Positions 1 to 7,439 of a stretch of 35,240 bases of DNA are shown here, in pieces (position 1 is the stretch's first letter; every line of letters starts with the position of its first letter). The stretch covers positions 1 to 35,240 of the forward strand of contig CAZYRA010000001.1 of NCBI GenBank assembly GCA_964649385.1, written 5' to 3'. The DNA comes from UBA5760 sp964649385 (GTDB lineage: Bacteria; Chloroflexota; Dehalococcoidia; Dehalococcoidales; UBA5760). Both the position numbers and the translations under genes were made by a program. The notes under the pieces are model-generated. The model ran no database searches. It was not told the DNA's origin and saw only the letters and a program-made list of their open reading frames with translations.

Positions 1-735
1 GTAAATCAGCAGGAGGCATACGATAAAGCGATTGCCGATGGTACTATCGTTGACCTCGGTATATGTTTCCCGGATAGCTGGCAGGGCTGGCTGGTACCGA
101 CCTATCTTATCGAGGGGGATGCCGAGCGTGGTATCGAAGCGATGGCACCTGACCTGAAGTCAGTTGACGACCTGCCTGACTATTGGGAGCTCTTCCCCGA
201 CCCCGAGCAGCCCGACAAGGGCATCTTCTACTCCTGTATCGCTGGCTGGGAGTGTGAGATAATTAACGAAGCCAAGTTTGCTGCCTACGGGCTTGATGAG
301 CACTATAACGTCTTCCTGCCCGGCTCGGGCGCCGCTCTCGCTGCCTCCCTGGCTGGTGCCTACCAGAAGGGCGAGCCGTGGCTCGGCTACTACTGGTCGC
401 CGACCTGGGTGCTGGGTAAGTATGATATGACCCCGATTGGGGAGCCGGCCTATGACGAGGCGGTATGGGACGATAACTATGCTTGTGCCTACCCCAATGT
501 CGAGACACATATTCTGGTCAATTCCGCATTGCCCGATACTGCCCCTGATGTGGTATCATTCCTGGAGAACTACGAGAGTACTGCGGCGCAAACCAATACC
601 ATCCTTGCCTACATGGAAGATAATGATGCTACTACCGATGAGGCTGCTATCTGGTTCCTCCAGGAGTATGAGTCGGTATGGACGGGATGGGTCTCAGGAG
701 ATATTGCCGGCAAGGTTACGGCAGCGTTACCCTAA
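1..735 (+). CDS. proX: Glycine betaine/proline ABC transporter substrate-binding protein (5' end outside window)
   Basis: The reading frame is open from base 1, so the gene begins upstream; 244 C-terminal residues are visible. The sequence has the look of the OpuAC-type betaine-binding domain: a Trp/Tyr/Asp-rich lobe with a GSGAALAASLAGAY stretch followed by GEPWLGYYWSPTW, where aromatic residues typically cage the quaternary ammonium group. The family delivers glycine betaine, proline betaine or choline to a membrane permease. It is followed after 38 bases by the matching ATPase and permease genes on the same strand, which supports the assignment. The signal peptide and first domain cannot be judged. 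Which quaternary amine is bound cannot be told from the sequence, but the presence of methylamine methyltransferases on the same scaffold makes a methylated amine plausible. Confidence 0.9.
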   Translation, partial: VNQQEAYDKAIADGTIVDLGICFPDSWQGWLVPTYLIEGDAERGIEAMAPDLKSVDDLPDYWELFPDPEQPDKGIFYSCIAGWECEIINEAKFAAYGLDEHYNVFLPGSGAALAASLAGAYQKGEPWLGYYWSPTWVLGKYDMTPIGEPAYDEAVWDDNYACAYPNVETHILVNSALPDTAPDVVSFLENYESTAAQTNTILAYMEDNDATTDEAAIWFLQEYESVWTGWVSGDIAGKVTAALP

Positions 736-773
736 ATAAGCATTACTCTTTGACAATATAAGGGAGAGCTATT

Positions 774-2057
774 TTGGCTAACAATGCCACCTCGGGTAAC
801 GGTGAGATTACCGTTGCGGTCAGCGGGCTGTGGAAGGTTTTCGGACCTAACGCTGATGAGATAATCAATTCAGAGAGGCGCACCGCCACGAAGCAGTACC
901 TGCTGGAGCAGACTAACTGTGTGATGGCGGTGCGCGATGCCTCGTTCGAGGTCCGCCGCGGCGAAATCTTCGTAATTATGGGTCTTTCCGGCAGTGGCAA
1001 GTCAACCCTGATCCGCTGTTTGCTTCGCCTTATTGAACCTACCCTGGGCAAGATTATCATCAATGGTGAGGATATTTGTGGTTATGATGATGAGCAGCTT
1101 ATGGAGCTGCGCCGCCACACCACCGGTATGGTTTTTCAGTACTTTGGCCTGTTTCCCCACCGTAACGTGCTGGACAACGTTGCCTATGGCTTGAAGGTAA
1201 GAGGTATGAGTAAGGAGGAGCGCTACGTCCGGGCACGGGAGGTGATTGATATGGTGGGGCTCAATGGGTGGGAGGATTACTACCCGGCAACCCTCAGTGG
1301 CGGCATGCAGCAGCGCGTTGGTATTGCCCGTGCCCTGGCGATTGACCCTGATATACTGCTTATGGATGAGCCGTTCAGTGGTTTGGACCCGTTGATTCGC
1401 CGTCAGATGCAGGACCAGTTGATCGAGCTGCAGGCACAGGTGCAAAAAACAATCCTGTTCGTCACCCATGACCTTGATGAAGCCCTGAAACTGGGCAGCC
1501 ATATCGCTATTATGAAGGACGGCGATATCATCCAGATTGGTACTCCTGAAGAGGTAATAGTATCCCCCGGGGATGCCTATGTACAGAAATTCGTCCAGGA
1601 TGCTTCGGCAGCCAAGGTAGTAACTGCCAATTTCATAATGGAACAGCCTAATATTCTTCTCTACGAATGGGAAGGACCCAAGGCAGCGATGCATATGCTA
1701 ATGACGGCTAAAATAACCCATGCCTTCCTGGTGGCTCGGGGCAACCGTTATTTAGGGTTGGTAACCCTGGAGCGCCTCGTTGAGCTATTCAGAAGCAAGG
1801 GAAGGTCCCTCAAGGAGGCGCTGCAAACGAATGTGCCCACCTGTACTCCGGATACGGTAATCGAGGACCTGCTACCGTTAGCTGTCTCTACAGAGTTCCC
1901 TATACCGGTTGTTGATGATAGTGGCAAGTTACTTGGCGAGATACACAACAGCACCATTATACTCTCCCTGATTCAGGAAAAGGGGGCTGAAGAGGAAGAG
2001 GTTGTCATGAACGGGGAGACGGTAATAGAAGATAGGGGGTCAGGGCTCGATGCTTGA
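774..2057 (+). CDS. proV: Glycine betaine/proline ABC transporter ATP-binding protein with CBS domains
   Basis: 427-residue ATPase of the ProV/OpuAA family, which powers uptake of compatible solutes. Walker A is GLSGSGKST at about residues 70-78, the Q-loop is FQYFGLFPH, the ABC signature LSGGMQQR is at about 174-181, and Walker B LLMDEP at about 195-200 precedes the D-loop SGLDP. Residues from about 290 to 410 look like a pair of CBS domains, which in OpuA sense ionic strength; the length (about 400 plus) fits the family. The start is a TTG with an AGGGAGAG ribosome site six bases upstream. The gene overlaps the permease gene by 8 bases, indicating translational coupling. The N-terminal insertion before Walker A (NADEI...TATKQ) is usual for this family. 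Confidence 0.95.
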   Translation: MANNATSGNGEITVAVSGLWKVFGPNADEIINSERRTATKQYLLEQTNCVMAVRDASFEVRRGEIFVIMGLSGSGKSTLIRCLLRLIEPTLGKIIINGEDICGYDDEQLMELRRHTTGMVFQYFGLFPHRNVLDNVAYGLKVRGMSKEERYVRAREVIDMVGLNGWEDYYPATLSGGMQQRVGIARALAIDPDILLMDEPFSGLDPLIRRQMQDQLIELQAQVQKTILFVTHDLDEALKLGSHIAIMKDGDIIQIGTPEEVIVSPGDAYVQKFVQDASAAKVVTANFIMEQPNILLYEWEGPKAAMHMLMTAKITHAFLVARGNRYLGLVTLERLVELFRSKGRSLKEALQTNVPTCTPDTVIEDLLPLAVSTEFPIPVVDDSGKLLGEIHNSTIILSLIQEKGAEEEEVVMNGETVIEDRGSGLDA

Positions 2058-2937
2058 GTTCCCCTCGTTTCTTCACATTCCCCTTGCCGAAGTGGTTGAT
2101 GTTGTTATTACTTGGCTTCTTGTCCATTGGGCAGGATTCTTTGATGTGGTCAGCAGTACTGTTCTGTATTCCCTGATGAATATTGAGCGTTTTTTTCTCT
2201 GGCTGCCCTGGTTTGTCGTCGTAGGGTTGGTCGGAGCGTTTGCCTGGTGGACGATACGGCGCTGGTGGGGTGTTGTGATATTGGCAGGGTTCCTGGTAGT
2301 GATTGGCAGCTTTGGCTACTGGGAAGAGACTATGATGACCCTTGCTATCATCGTTGTTTCGGTAATCATTTCCCTTAGTGTGGGTATTCCTGCCGGCATT
2401 GTAATGACGCGTAGTGACCGTGTTCAATCGGTTATCAAACCGGCACTGGATGCCATGCAGACCATGCCCAGCTTTGTCTATCTGATTCCGGCTCTAATGT
2501 TCTTCGGGCTGGGTAAGGTGCCCGCTGTATTTGCCACTGTTATTTATGCTATGCCACCGGTTATCCGTCTTACCAACGTGGGTATCCGGCAGGTCTCGAC
2601 GGATGTAGTGGAGGCAGCACGTGCCTTTGGCTCAAGCGGGCGGCAGGTGCTTTTCGAGGTTCAGTTGCCGCTGGCGATTCCCTCAATCATGGTGGGTATT
2701 AATCAAACCACCATGATGGCACTGGCGATGGTGGTCATTGCTTCCATGATTGGTGCCCGCGGTCTGGGGCTGGAGGTATTGAAGTCGATCAACCGTATTG
2801 AAGTTGGACGCGGTGTCGAGGCGGGTCTCTGTATCGTCCTGATGGCGATTATTATTGACCGCATCAGCTATGCCATTGCTGCCCGGCAGGATTACACTGT
2901 AAAAACCAAGTTTCAAAGCCGAAAAAAGGGCAACTGA
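2050..2937 (+). CDS. proW: Glycine betaine/proline ABC transporter permease
   Basis: 295-residue integral membrane protein of the ProW/OpuAB family. The first 90 residues contain several hydrophobic helices, and the second half has the conserved binding-protein-dependent transport region (MQTMPSFVYLIPALMFFGLG, then AMPPVIRLTN and the EAA-like loop EAARAFGSSGRQ) that contacts the ATPase. The ATG lies inside the 3' end of the ATPase gene, overlapping it by 8 bases, so the two are probably translationally coupled. It closes the betaine importer operon; a hairpin follows before the convergent lipoprotein gene. Confidence 0.95.
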   Translation: MLEFPSFLHIPLAEVVDVVITWLLVHWAGFFDVVSSTVLYSLMNIERFFLWLPWFVVVGLVGAFAWWTIRRWWGVVILAGFLVVIGSFGYWEETMMTLAIIVVSVIISLSVGIPAGIVMTRSDRVQSVIKPALDAMQTMPSFVYLIPALMFFGLGKVPAVFATVIYAMPPVIRLTNVGIRQVSTDVVEAARAFGSSGRQVLFEVQLPLAIPSIMVGINQTTMMALAMVVIASMIGARGLGLEVLKSINRIEVGRGVEAGLCIVLMAIIIDRISYAIAARQDYTVKTKFQSRKKGN

Positions 2938-2993
2938 TAAAACTGACACCGGGGAGCTTAAGATTAGAGGGCAATTCGGTCAAATTTGAACTC

Positions 2994-3019
2994 GCAAAGA
3001 CTTTTTATAGTGTCTTTGC
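2994..3019. terminator. Hairpin between convergent genes, possible terminator
   Basis: GCAAAGAC and GTCTTTGC form an 8-bp stem around a 10-base T-rich loop. It lies between the end of the betaine permease gene and the end of the convergent lipoprotein gene, where a shared terminator is expected. There is no strong T-run after the stem on either strand, so the call is tentative. Confidence 0.4.
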
Positions 3020-3023
3020 CTAT

Positions 3024-3440
3024 CTAATCAGCAATGACGGTTAAGACAAACGTCCATCCTCTATTCTCATTGCCTTCTAATGTGTGACTATTCTCTATAG
3101 TTACTATGCTGGTCCCTTTCTTGATGGCTTTGAAATTCCAAATCTCCTGGTCAGGAGTACCGCCTGGTGGAGCAATCACGAATTCGTGGTTGATTTGTTT
3201 TATCACTGCTTCATCACTAATTGACGCTGTCTCAGGCCATTTGAAAGCTGTTGAAGGGTTACAGCACAAACCGACTTTGAATGAATCACCGGTAGGGACC
3301 TGGACTTCTTTTATAATCTCGCCTTGCTCATAAAAGTCATCACACGAAGCCCGTAAGGATATACCATCATCTGCTGAGCAACCGGAAAAAAGGAGAGAGA
3401 TAGTACTAATAGCACATACCAAAATTACTCTCAGTTTCAT
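3024..3440 (-). CDS. Chagasin-like (I42) protease-inhibitor lipoprotein
   Basis: 138-residue predicted lipoprotein when started at the ATG at 3440, which has an AGGGGAAG ribosome site; the frame is open further upstream but without a signal peptide at its start. The N terminus is a lipoprotein signal peptide with lipobox LFSGC (Cys21). The mature part resembles the I42/chagasin fold of cysteine-protease inhibitors: NPSTAFKW corresponds to the first inhibitory loop (family NPTTGY/F-W), PPGG begins the second, and NRGW lies where the family has RPW. The first loop has Ala for the usual Gly and the third loop lacks the standard RPW, so inhibitory activity is uncertain. It ends in TAG and stands alone between the transporter and the tRNA genes. 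Confidence 0.7.
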   Translation of the reverse strand: MKLRVILVCAISTISLLFSGCSADDGISLRASCDDFYEQGEIIKEVQVPTGDSFKVGLCCNPSTAFKWPETASISDEAVIKQINHEFVIAPPGGTPDQEIWNFKAIKKGTSIVTIENSHTLEGNENRGWTFVLTVIAD

Positions 3441-3660
3441 GTCTTCCCCTCTTTCGGATTCCTTTATTTTAGTGTAGTTTAGGTCCAGCACTACCCAGTC
3501 GTGCCCTGGTTTTCTAGTTTCAATGATACCTTCGGTACCGTTAAGGCGTAGACTGATGGTGTTCACTTGGTAAGGAAGGCAGCGAGCTTCAGTCCTGCTG
3601 GCTGCCATACATTCGCTGGCAGGTGAGTTTCCGCAATGTTTCGGTCTTCAGTGGACACTA

Positions 3661-3749
3661 TGGTGCCGAAGGTCGGACTCGAACCGACACGAGGATCACT
3701 CCCCAACAGTTTTTGAGACTGCCGCGTCTACCTCTTCCGCCACTCCGGC
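3661..3749 (-). tRNA. tRNA-Leu (CAA)
   Basis: Read on the minus strand, the acceptor GCCGGAG pairs with CTTCGGC (one G-T pair), followed by discriminator A and an encoded CCA. The anticodon stem GCAGT/ACTGT encloses the loop CTCAAAA, giving anticodon CAA. A long variable arm between the anticodon and T arms is as expected for leucine. The T loop GTTCGAGTC is canonical. Last of a three-tRNA minus-strand cluster. Confidence 0.93.
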
Positions 3750-3752
3750 ACA

Positions 3753-3824
3753 AGCGGAAGATGAGATTCGAACTCGCGACCCTCTCCTTGGCAAGGAGAT
3801 ACTCTACCGCTGAGCCACTTCCGC
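3753..3824 (-). tRNA. tRNA-Gly (GCC)
   Basis: The minus strand shows acceptor GCGGAAG pairing with CTTCCGC and a T at the discriminator position, as in bacterial glycine tRNAs. The anticodon stem TCTCC/GGAGA encloses TTGCCAA, giving anticodon GCC. The 3' CCA is not encoded, unlike in the two neighbouring tRNA genes, so it must be added after transcription. Middle gene of the cluster. Confidence 0.93.
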
Positions 3825-3835
3825 CTACTGCTTGA

Positions 3836-3911
3836 TGGTGCCGAGGCTCAGAATCGAACTGAGGACACGCGGATTTTCAATCCGCTGCTCTACCAACTGA
3901 GCTACCTCGGC
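3836..3911 (-). tRNA. tRNA-Phe (GAA)
   Basis: The minus strand reads acceptor GCCGAGG pairing with CCTCGGC, discriminator A and an encoded CCA. Anticodon stem GCGGA/TCCGC with loop TTGAAAA gives anticodon GAA. D loop AGCTCAGTTGGTAGAGC and T loop GTTCGATTC are canonical. It is the first gene of the cluster, immediately downstream of a good promoter. Confidence 0.95.
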
Positions 3912-3920
3912 ACAAGGGTT

Positions 3921-3949
3921 ATTGTAACCGTTAGGGACGGAAAATTCAA
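3921..3949 (-). promoter_or_regulatory. Promoter of the tRNA Phe-Gly-Leu cluster
   Basis: On the minus strand, TTGAAT (3944-3949) and TACAAT (3921-3926) are separated by 17 bases, and the -10 box lies 9 bases before the tRNA-Phe 5' end. The transcript would start a few bases upstream of the tRNA. Confidence 0.6.
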
Positions 3950-3960
3950 CTTTCTTGCTA

Positions 3961-3989
3961 TTGACAAGGTGTCAAAAGAGAGCTAGACT
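3961..3989 (+). promoter_or_regulatory. Promoter of the universal stress protein gene
   Basis: TTGACA (3961-3966), a 17-base spacer, and TAGACT (3984-3989) make a good sigma-70-type promoter about 55 bases before the ATG at 4045. AGACT-CT-AGTCT, a small palindrome at 3985-3996, overlaps the -10 box and could bind a regulator. Confidence 0.55.
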
Positions 3990-4044
3990 CTAGTCTGACA
4001 AGCGAAATAACCCTGGTTATATAGGACTAGTGAAAGGAGTCTAG

Positions 4045-4512
4045 ATGTACAAAAAGATATTGGTGCCGCTGGATGGTTCAGAGCTTGCTGAGCATGTTCT
4101 CGAACACGTTAAGGCGGTAGCTAAAGGGGGCCATGACCCCCAGGTAATCCTGCTGCAGGTAATCGAGCCTCTTCTTATATCCTTTAAGGCCGATATTACC
4201 GTAGCCAACAACTACCGTGAGGCAGAGGATAAGTTCGAGGCCTCTATCAAAGATTACCTTTCCCGGGTGGCTGAAACTTTGAAGCAGAGTGGCATAGCTG
4301 TTGAGACTGCGATAACCAACATAACCCATGGCTCAGCGGCCGGTGAGATACTGAACTACGCTACGGAGAATGGCGTTGACCTGATCGTTATGAGTACCCA
4401 CGGCAAGTCAGGGTCATCCCGCTGGCACTTCGGTAGCGTTTCTGATAGGGTGGCTAGCCATTCCGCTATTCCCGTGCTTATAGTTGCGCCGAGCGGTTTT
4501 CGGACCGGCTGA
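4045..4512 (+). CDS. Universal stress protein (UspA family)
   Basis: 155-residue single-domain cytoplasmic UspA-family protein. It opens with the family's KKILVPLDGSELAE strand, and near the C terminus has the ATP-binding loop STHGKSG followed by FGSVSDRV, corresponding to the G-2x-G-9x-G(S/T) motif with Ser in place of the first Gly, a frequent variant. This suggests an ATP-binding rather than strictly non-binding Usp. The ATG has a GAAAGGAG ribosome site. It is a single-gene unit with its own promoter, next to the tRNA cluster. Physiological role (starvation or redox stress) cannot be inferred further. Confidence 0.92.
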   Translation: MYKKILVPLDGSELAEHVLEHVKAVAKGGHDPQVILLQVIEPLLISFKADITVANNYREAEDKFEASIKDYLSRVAETLKQSGIAVETAITNITHGSAAGEILNYATENGVDLIVMSTHGKSGSSRWHFGSVSDRVASHSAIPVLIVAPSGFRTG

Positions 4513-4633
4513 GGCGACCAGATATGGGCTTGCCTGCGTCCGGTATCGAGCCGCTGTTGAAGAATAGGCTTTCAGGATGTTTCCTGGGTTTGCTGAGTTT
4601 ATCCTTAGGCCTTCCTTTTCCAGCTTCTTCGGG

Positions 4634-4733
4634 NNNNNNNNNNNNNNNNNNNNNNNNNNNNNNNNNNNNNNNNNNNNNNNNNNNNNNNNNNNNNNNNNNN
4701 NNNNNNNNNNNNNNNNNNNNNNNNNNNNNNNNN
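4634..4733. other. Assembly gap (100 N)
   Basis: Exactly 100 undetermined bases. A round 100 is usually a placeholder for a gap of unknown length, so distances and frames across it should not be trusted. Confidence 0.98.
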
Positions 4734-4958
4734 GCAAGCAGCTTTGGTAATCCCCTGGTTTGGGGGCTTGGTTTGGGATGGGGCTTGTTTTCACCACTGT
4801 TGATTGCCGGCTTTGTTGTTTTCGGGATTTTCTTCACCATTTGGTGGATACTGTGGGCAGTCTTGATGTACCGGACTTATCACGGCAGGATGTACCGGGT
4901 GCCCTTGTTTGGTGACTTGGCCGAGAAGTGTCTGGCTAAACTGGATGCCGGAAAGTAA
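4734..4958 (+). CDS. Small membrane protein, C-terminal part (DUF4870-like), broken by the gap
   Basis: After the gap 74 residues can be read to a TAA. They hold two adjacent hydrophobic segments (LVWGLGLGWGLFSPLLIAGF and FTIWWILWAVLMY) and a tail, HGRMYRVPLFGDLAEK, that recalls the tail of DUF4870/Tic20-like small membrane proteins. The start lies in or before the gap. An ORF reading straight through the Ns from 4524 exists but is not trustworthy, because the true gap length is unknown and no ribosome site precedes that start. Function unknown. Confidence 0.5.
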   Translation, partial: ASSFGNPLVWGLGLGWGLFSPLLIAGFVVFGIFFTIWWILWAVLMYRTYHGRMYRVPLFGDLAEKCLAKLDAGK

Positions 4959-4999
4959 TATCCGACGGCACTTATCCCCCCAGCGGCAGTGTTATGGAC

Positions 5000-5028
5000 T
5001 TGACGAAATTCGTCTGATTTACTATACT
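5000..5028 (+). promoter_or_regulatory. Promoter of the pantothenate operon
   Basis: TTGACG (5000-5005), 17-base spacer, TATACT (5023-5028): a strong sigma-70-type match. It places the transcription start near 5035 and leaves a leader of nearly 190 bases before the first start codon at 5223. Confidence 0.65.
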
Positions 5029-5159
5029 TGGGTTTGTGATGATTACCAGCCATCGACCGGACTGGCGGTGAGCTTAGAAAAGTAAACAGGGATAAATATC
5101 TTTAGTCGCTTGGATCTGTTATGACCGAGACGGCAGAAAATACAGGACTTCTGTTTTTT

Positions 5160-5202
5160 AATGCCTTCTCCGTTAAAGGTCGGAGAGGGCATTTTTTATT
5201 TT
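5160..5202 (+). terminator. Intrinsic terminator hairpin in the pantothenate operon leader (attenuator candidate)
   Basis: AATGCCTTCTCCG (5160-5172) pairs with CGGAGAGGGCATT (5181-5193) as a 13-bp stem with one G-T pair and an 8-base loop, followed by TTTTTATTTT. It lies only 20 bases before the first gene and downstream of the only visible promoter, so it must be bypassed for the operon to be expressed. That is the arrangement of a riboswitch or attenuator. I could not identify the sensing element in the about 125 bases upstream. Confidence 0.7.
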
Positions 5203-5222
5203 GGCTCAAGGAGAGAGTGGCT

Positions 5223-6101
5223 ATGCCAAAGCTTGGATTTATCGGAGCGGGGACGGTGGGAACCACCCTGGCGCTCAAGTTAAACAGCAGGGGCTATCCG
5301 GTAGTAGCTGTAGCCAGCCGGAGTCAAGCTTCAGCCGGAGCCTTGGCGGAAAGGGTCAAGGGGTGCTCGGCGGTAAGCAGTAGTCAAGATGTGGCTGATG
5401 CTGCTGAGCTTGTTTTCATTACTACCCCCGATGATGCTATAGCCTCCGTGGCAGCTCAGGTAAACTGGCACCGTGGACAGGGGGTGGTCCACTGCTGCGG
5501 CGCTGAGTCAACTGATATTCTGGCACCGGCCAAGAAATCGGGTGCCCGTACCGGTGCCTTTCATCCCCTGCAGACCTTTGCCAGTGTGGAGAAGGCTCTC
5601 GAGAATATCCCCGGTTCCACCGTCGCTATTGAGGCTGAACCGCCCTTACTGGAAACACTCAAGGATATCGCTACTGCTCTTGATGGGCAGTGGATTGAGC
5701 TAAAGGCAGCTGACCGTGTAGTCTACCATGCCTCGGCAGTGCTCGCCTGTAACTACCTGGTGACCCTGGAGAAGTTGGCTACCGACCTATGGCAGACCTT
5801 TAATGTCCCACGGCGGCAGGCTATCCAGGCGCTACTGCCGTTGATACGGGGCACCATTCGTAATATTGAGACCGTCGGCATCCCCGATTGCCTCACCGGG
5901 CCAATCGCCCGAGGTGATATCAGCACGGTCAAGAAGCACCTTGATGCGCTTGAGAAAACAGCCCCCGACCTGCTTTTTACTTACCGGGAGCTGGGTTTAA
6001 AGACCATTCCGGTTGCTCTGGGTAAGGGGAAGATAGATGAGCAGCGGGCTAAGGAACTGGAGGTGGTGCTGACTGGTTCGATGGATAAGTTAAGGAAGTG
6101 A
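5223..6101 (+). CDS. Rossmann-fold/DUF2520 dehydrogenase-like protein; candidate ketopantoate reductase
   Basis: 292 residues when started at the ATG at 5223, which has an AAGGAGAGAG ribosome site; the longer frame from 5121 runs through the leader terminator and is rejected. The N terminus has the NAD(P)-binding loop GFIGAGTVGTTLA at about residues 5-17, followed by a Rossmann domain with FITTPDDAI, then a helical C-terminal DUF2520 domain containing VYHASAVLACNYLVTL and ALLPLIRGTIRNI. The fold is that of ketopantoate and 6-phosphogluconate dehydrogenases. It is the first gene of an operon with panD, panB and panC, and no classical panE is present, so it may supply the ketopantoate reductase step, as reported for the PanG-type enzymes. 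Function is inferred from context; the family assignment is firm. Confidence 0.8.
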   Translation: MPKLGFIGAGTVGTTLALKLNSRGYPVVAVASRSQASAGALAERVKGCSAVSSSQDVADAAELVFITTPDDAIASVAAQVNWHRGQGVVHCCGAESTDILAPAKKSGARTGAFHPLQTFASVEKALENIPGSTVAIEAEPPLLETLKDIATALDGQWIELKAADRVVYHASAVLACNYLVTLEKLATDLWQTFNVPRRQAIQALLPLIRGTIRNIETVGIPDCLTGPIARGDISTVKKHLDALEKTAPDLLFTYRELGLKTIPVALGKGKIDEQRAKELEVVLTGSMDKLRK

Positions 6102-6116
6102 TGGGAGGAAGATAAA

Positions 6117-6491
6117 ATGAGAAAAATGCTGAAGAGTAAGATCCACCGGGCCCGGGTTACCCAACTCAATATTGATTATGAAGGCAGCATTACCATTGAT
6201 AAGAAGTTGATGCAGTCGGCTGATATCCTTCCCTACGAGCAGGTGGAGGTTTTAGACATCAATAACGGCGCTCGTTTTACCACCTATACTATCGAGGGGG
6301 AGGAAAGCGGCGAAATCTGCTTAAATGGCGCTGCCGCAAGGCTGTCGGCTAAGGGGGACACCATTATCATCCTTGCCTATTGTTATCTTGGTGATGATGA
6401 CGCACTTAACCTTATGCCCACTATGGTCCATGTTGATTCGCAAAATGACATTATTGAAAGTAAACAGGTGGTTCCGCCTTTCCTTTTCTAA
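6117..6491 (+). CDS. panD: Aspartate 1-decarboxylase (pyruvoyl-dependent), proenzyme
   Basis: 124-residue PanD, which makes beta-alanine for pantothenate. KSKIHRARVT at the N terminus is the family pattern, and the self-cleavage site Gly23-Ser24 within YEGSIT generates the pyruvoyl group on the new alpha chain. Other family marks are the NNGARFTTY stretch, with the equivalents of the substrate-binding Arg and Tyr, and LNGAAARL. The length equals that of the E. coli enzyme. An ATG is preceded by GGGAGGAAG, 15 bases after the previous stop. Cytoplasmic tetramer in the family. Confidence 0.96.
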   Translation: MRKMLKSKIHRARVTQLNIDYEGSITIDKKLMQSADILPYEQVEVLDINNGARFTTYTIEGEESGEICLNGAAARLSAKGDTIIILAYCYLGDDDALNLMPTMVHVDSQNDIIESKQVVPPFLF

Positions 6492-6540
6492 GGGCAGGCG
6501 TAATCCTCTGGGTAAAAAAAGAGAAAGGAGAGGATAAACA

Positions 6541-7368
6541 ATGAGGATTTCCATTAACGAAATAAAGGATATGAAGCAGAAGGGTGAGAAAATCACTATG
6601 CTGACTGCCTATGACTATATTACGGCTGGCATAATCGATGAGGTGGGAGTACCACTCACTCTGGTTGGGGATAGTCTGGGGATGGTAGTCCTGGGTTATC
6701 CGTCGACGATACCGGTAACGATAGATGAGATGTTGCATCATACCAAGGCTGTGGTCAGGGGCACCGGACGAACGATAGTGATTGGTGATATGCCGTTTAT
6801 GACCTATTCTAATATTTCAGATGCCCAGCGTAACGCCGCCCGTTTCATTCAGGAGGCCGGCGCCCAGACGGTCAAGCTTGAGGGAGGTGTGAATATGGCG
6901 GAAACGGTAAGGAGCATTGTTAGTTGTGGGATACCGGTGATGGGGCACATCGGGCTTACCCCGCAGTCAATCAATCAACTGGGCGGCTTCAAGGTGCAGG
7001 GGAAGAGCGATGAGGCTGCCGCCAGGCTGCTTGAGGATGCCCGTGCCTTGGAGCAGGCGGGAGCCTTTGCTGTTGTTCTGGAGACGGTACCCGCTCCGCT
7101 GGCGACACTGATTACTCGTACCATCAGTATTCCTACCATTGGCATCGGGGCTGGCGTTGGCTGTGATGGACAGGTCCAGGTTATCAGCGATATTCTAGGA
7201 TTGTTTACCGATTTTGTGCCCAAGCATGCCAAGCAGTATGCCAGGTTAGCCGAGGCGAGCCGGGCTGCCATTACCGAATATGTTAGAGAGGTGAAGGATG
7301 GTACCTTCCCCACCGAGCAGCAGAGCTTCTCGATGGACGAGAGTATACTGGACAGATTGACCAAGTAG
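6541..7368 (+). CDS. panB: 3-methyl-2-oxobutanoate hydroxymethyltransferase
   Basis: 275-residue PanB, making ketopantoate from 2-ketoisovalerate and methylene-tetrahydrofolate. The metal ligands of the E. coli enzyme have clear counterparts: Asp44 in VGDSLG, Asp83 in GDMPF and Glu114 in VKLEGG. GHIGLTPQ at about 135-142 and IGIGAGVGCDGQVQV near 195-210 are also diagnostic. The ATG follows a GAAAGGAGAGG ribosome site, 49 bases after panD. The gene ends in TAG, one of the ordinary amber stops in this window. Depends on folate-bound one-carbon units. Confidence 0.97.
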   Translation: MRISINEIKDMKQKGEKITMLTAYDYITAGIIDEVGVPLTLVGDSLGMVVLGYPSTIPVTIDEMLHHTKAVVRGTGRTIVIGDMPFMTYSNISDAQRNAARFIQEAGAQTVKLEGGVNMAETVRSIVSCGIPVMGHIGLTPQSINQLGGFKVQGKSDEAAARLLEDARALEQAGAFAVVLETVPAPLATLITRTISIPTIGIGAGVGCDGQVQVISDILGLFTDFVPKHAKQYARLAEASRAAITEYVREVKDGTFPTEQQSFSMDESILDRLTK

Positions 7369-7439
7369 CTTCCTGCTCCCAGGGAAGTGGGAAGAGGCTT
7401 TGCTTTCTTATGTCTTGGGGGGTGAGGTATATACTAGAT

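Noticed and set aside
1002..1694. Long minus-strand ORF of 230 codons inside the betaine ATPase gene
   Set aside because: It overlaps a certain ABC ATPase and has no recognisable domain; a shadow ORF.
4524..4958. A single ORF running across the assembly gap
   Set aside because: The frame depends on 100 placeholder Ns, and no ribosome site precedes the start; only the part after the gap is kept.
5121..5222. N-terminal extension of the DUF2520 protein from the ATG at 5121
   Set aside because: It would translate the leader terminator hairpin and lacks a ribosome site; the ATG at 5223 has both a site and the family start.
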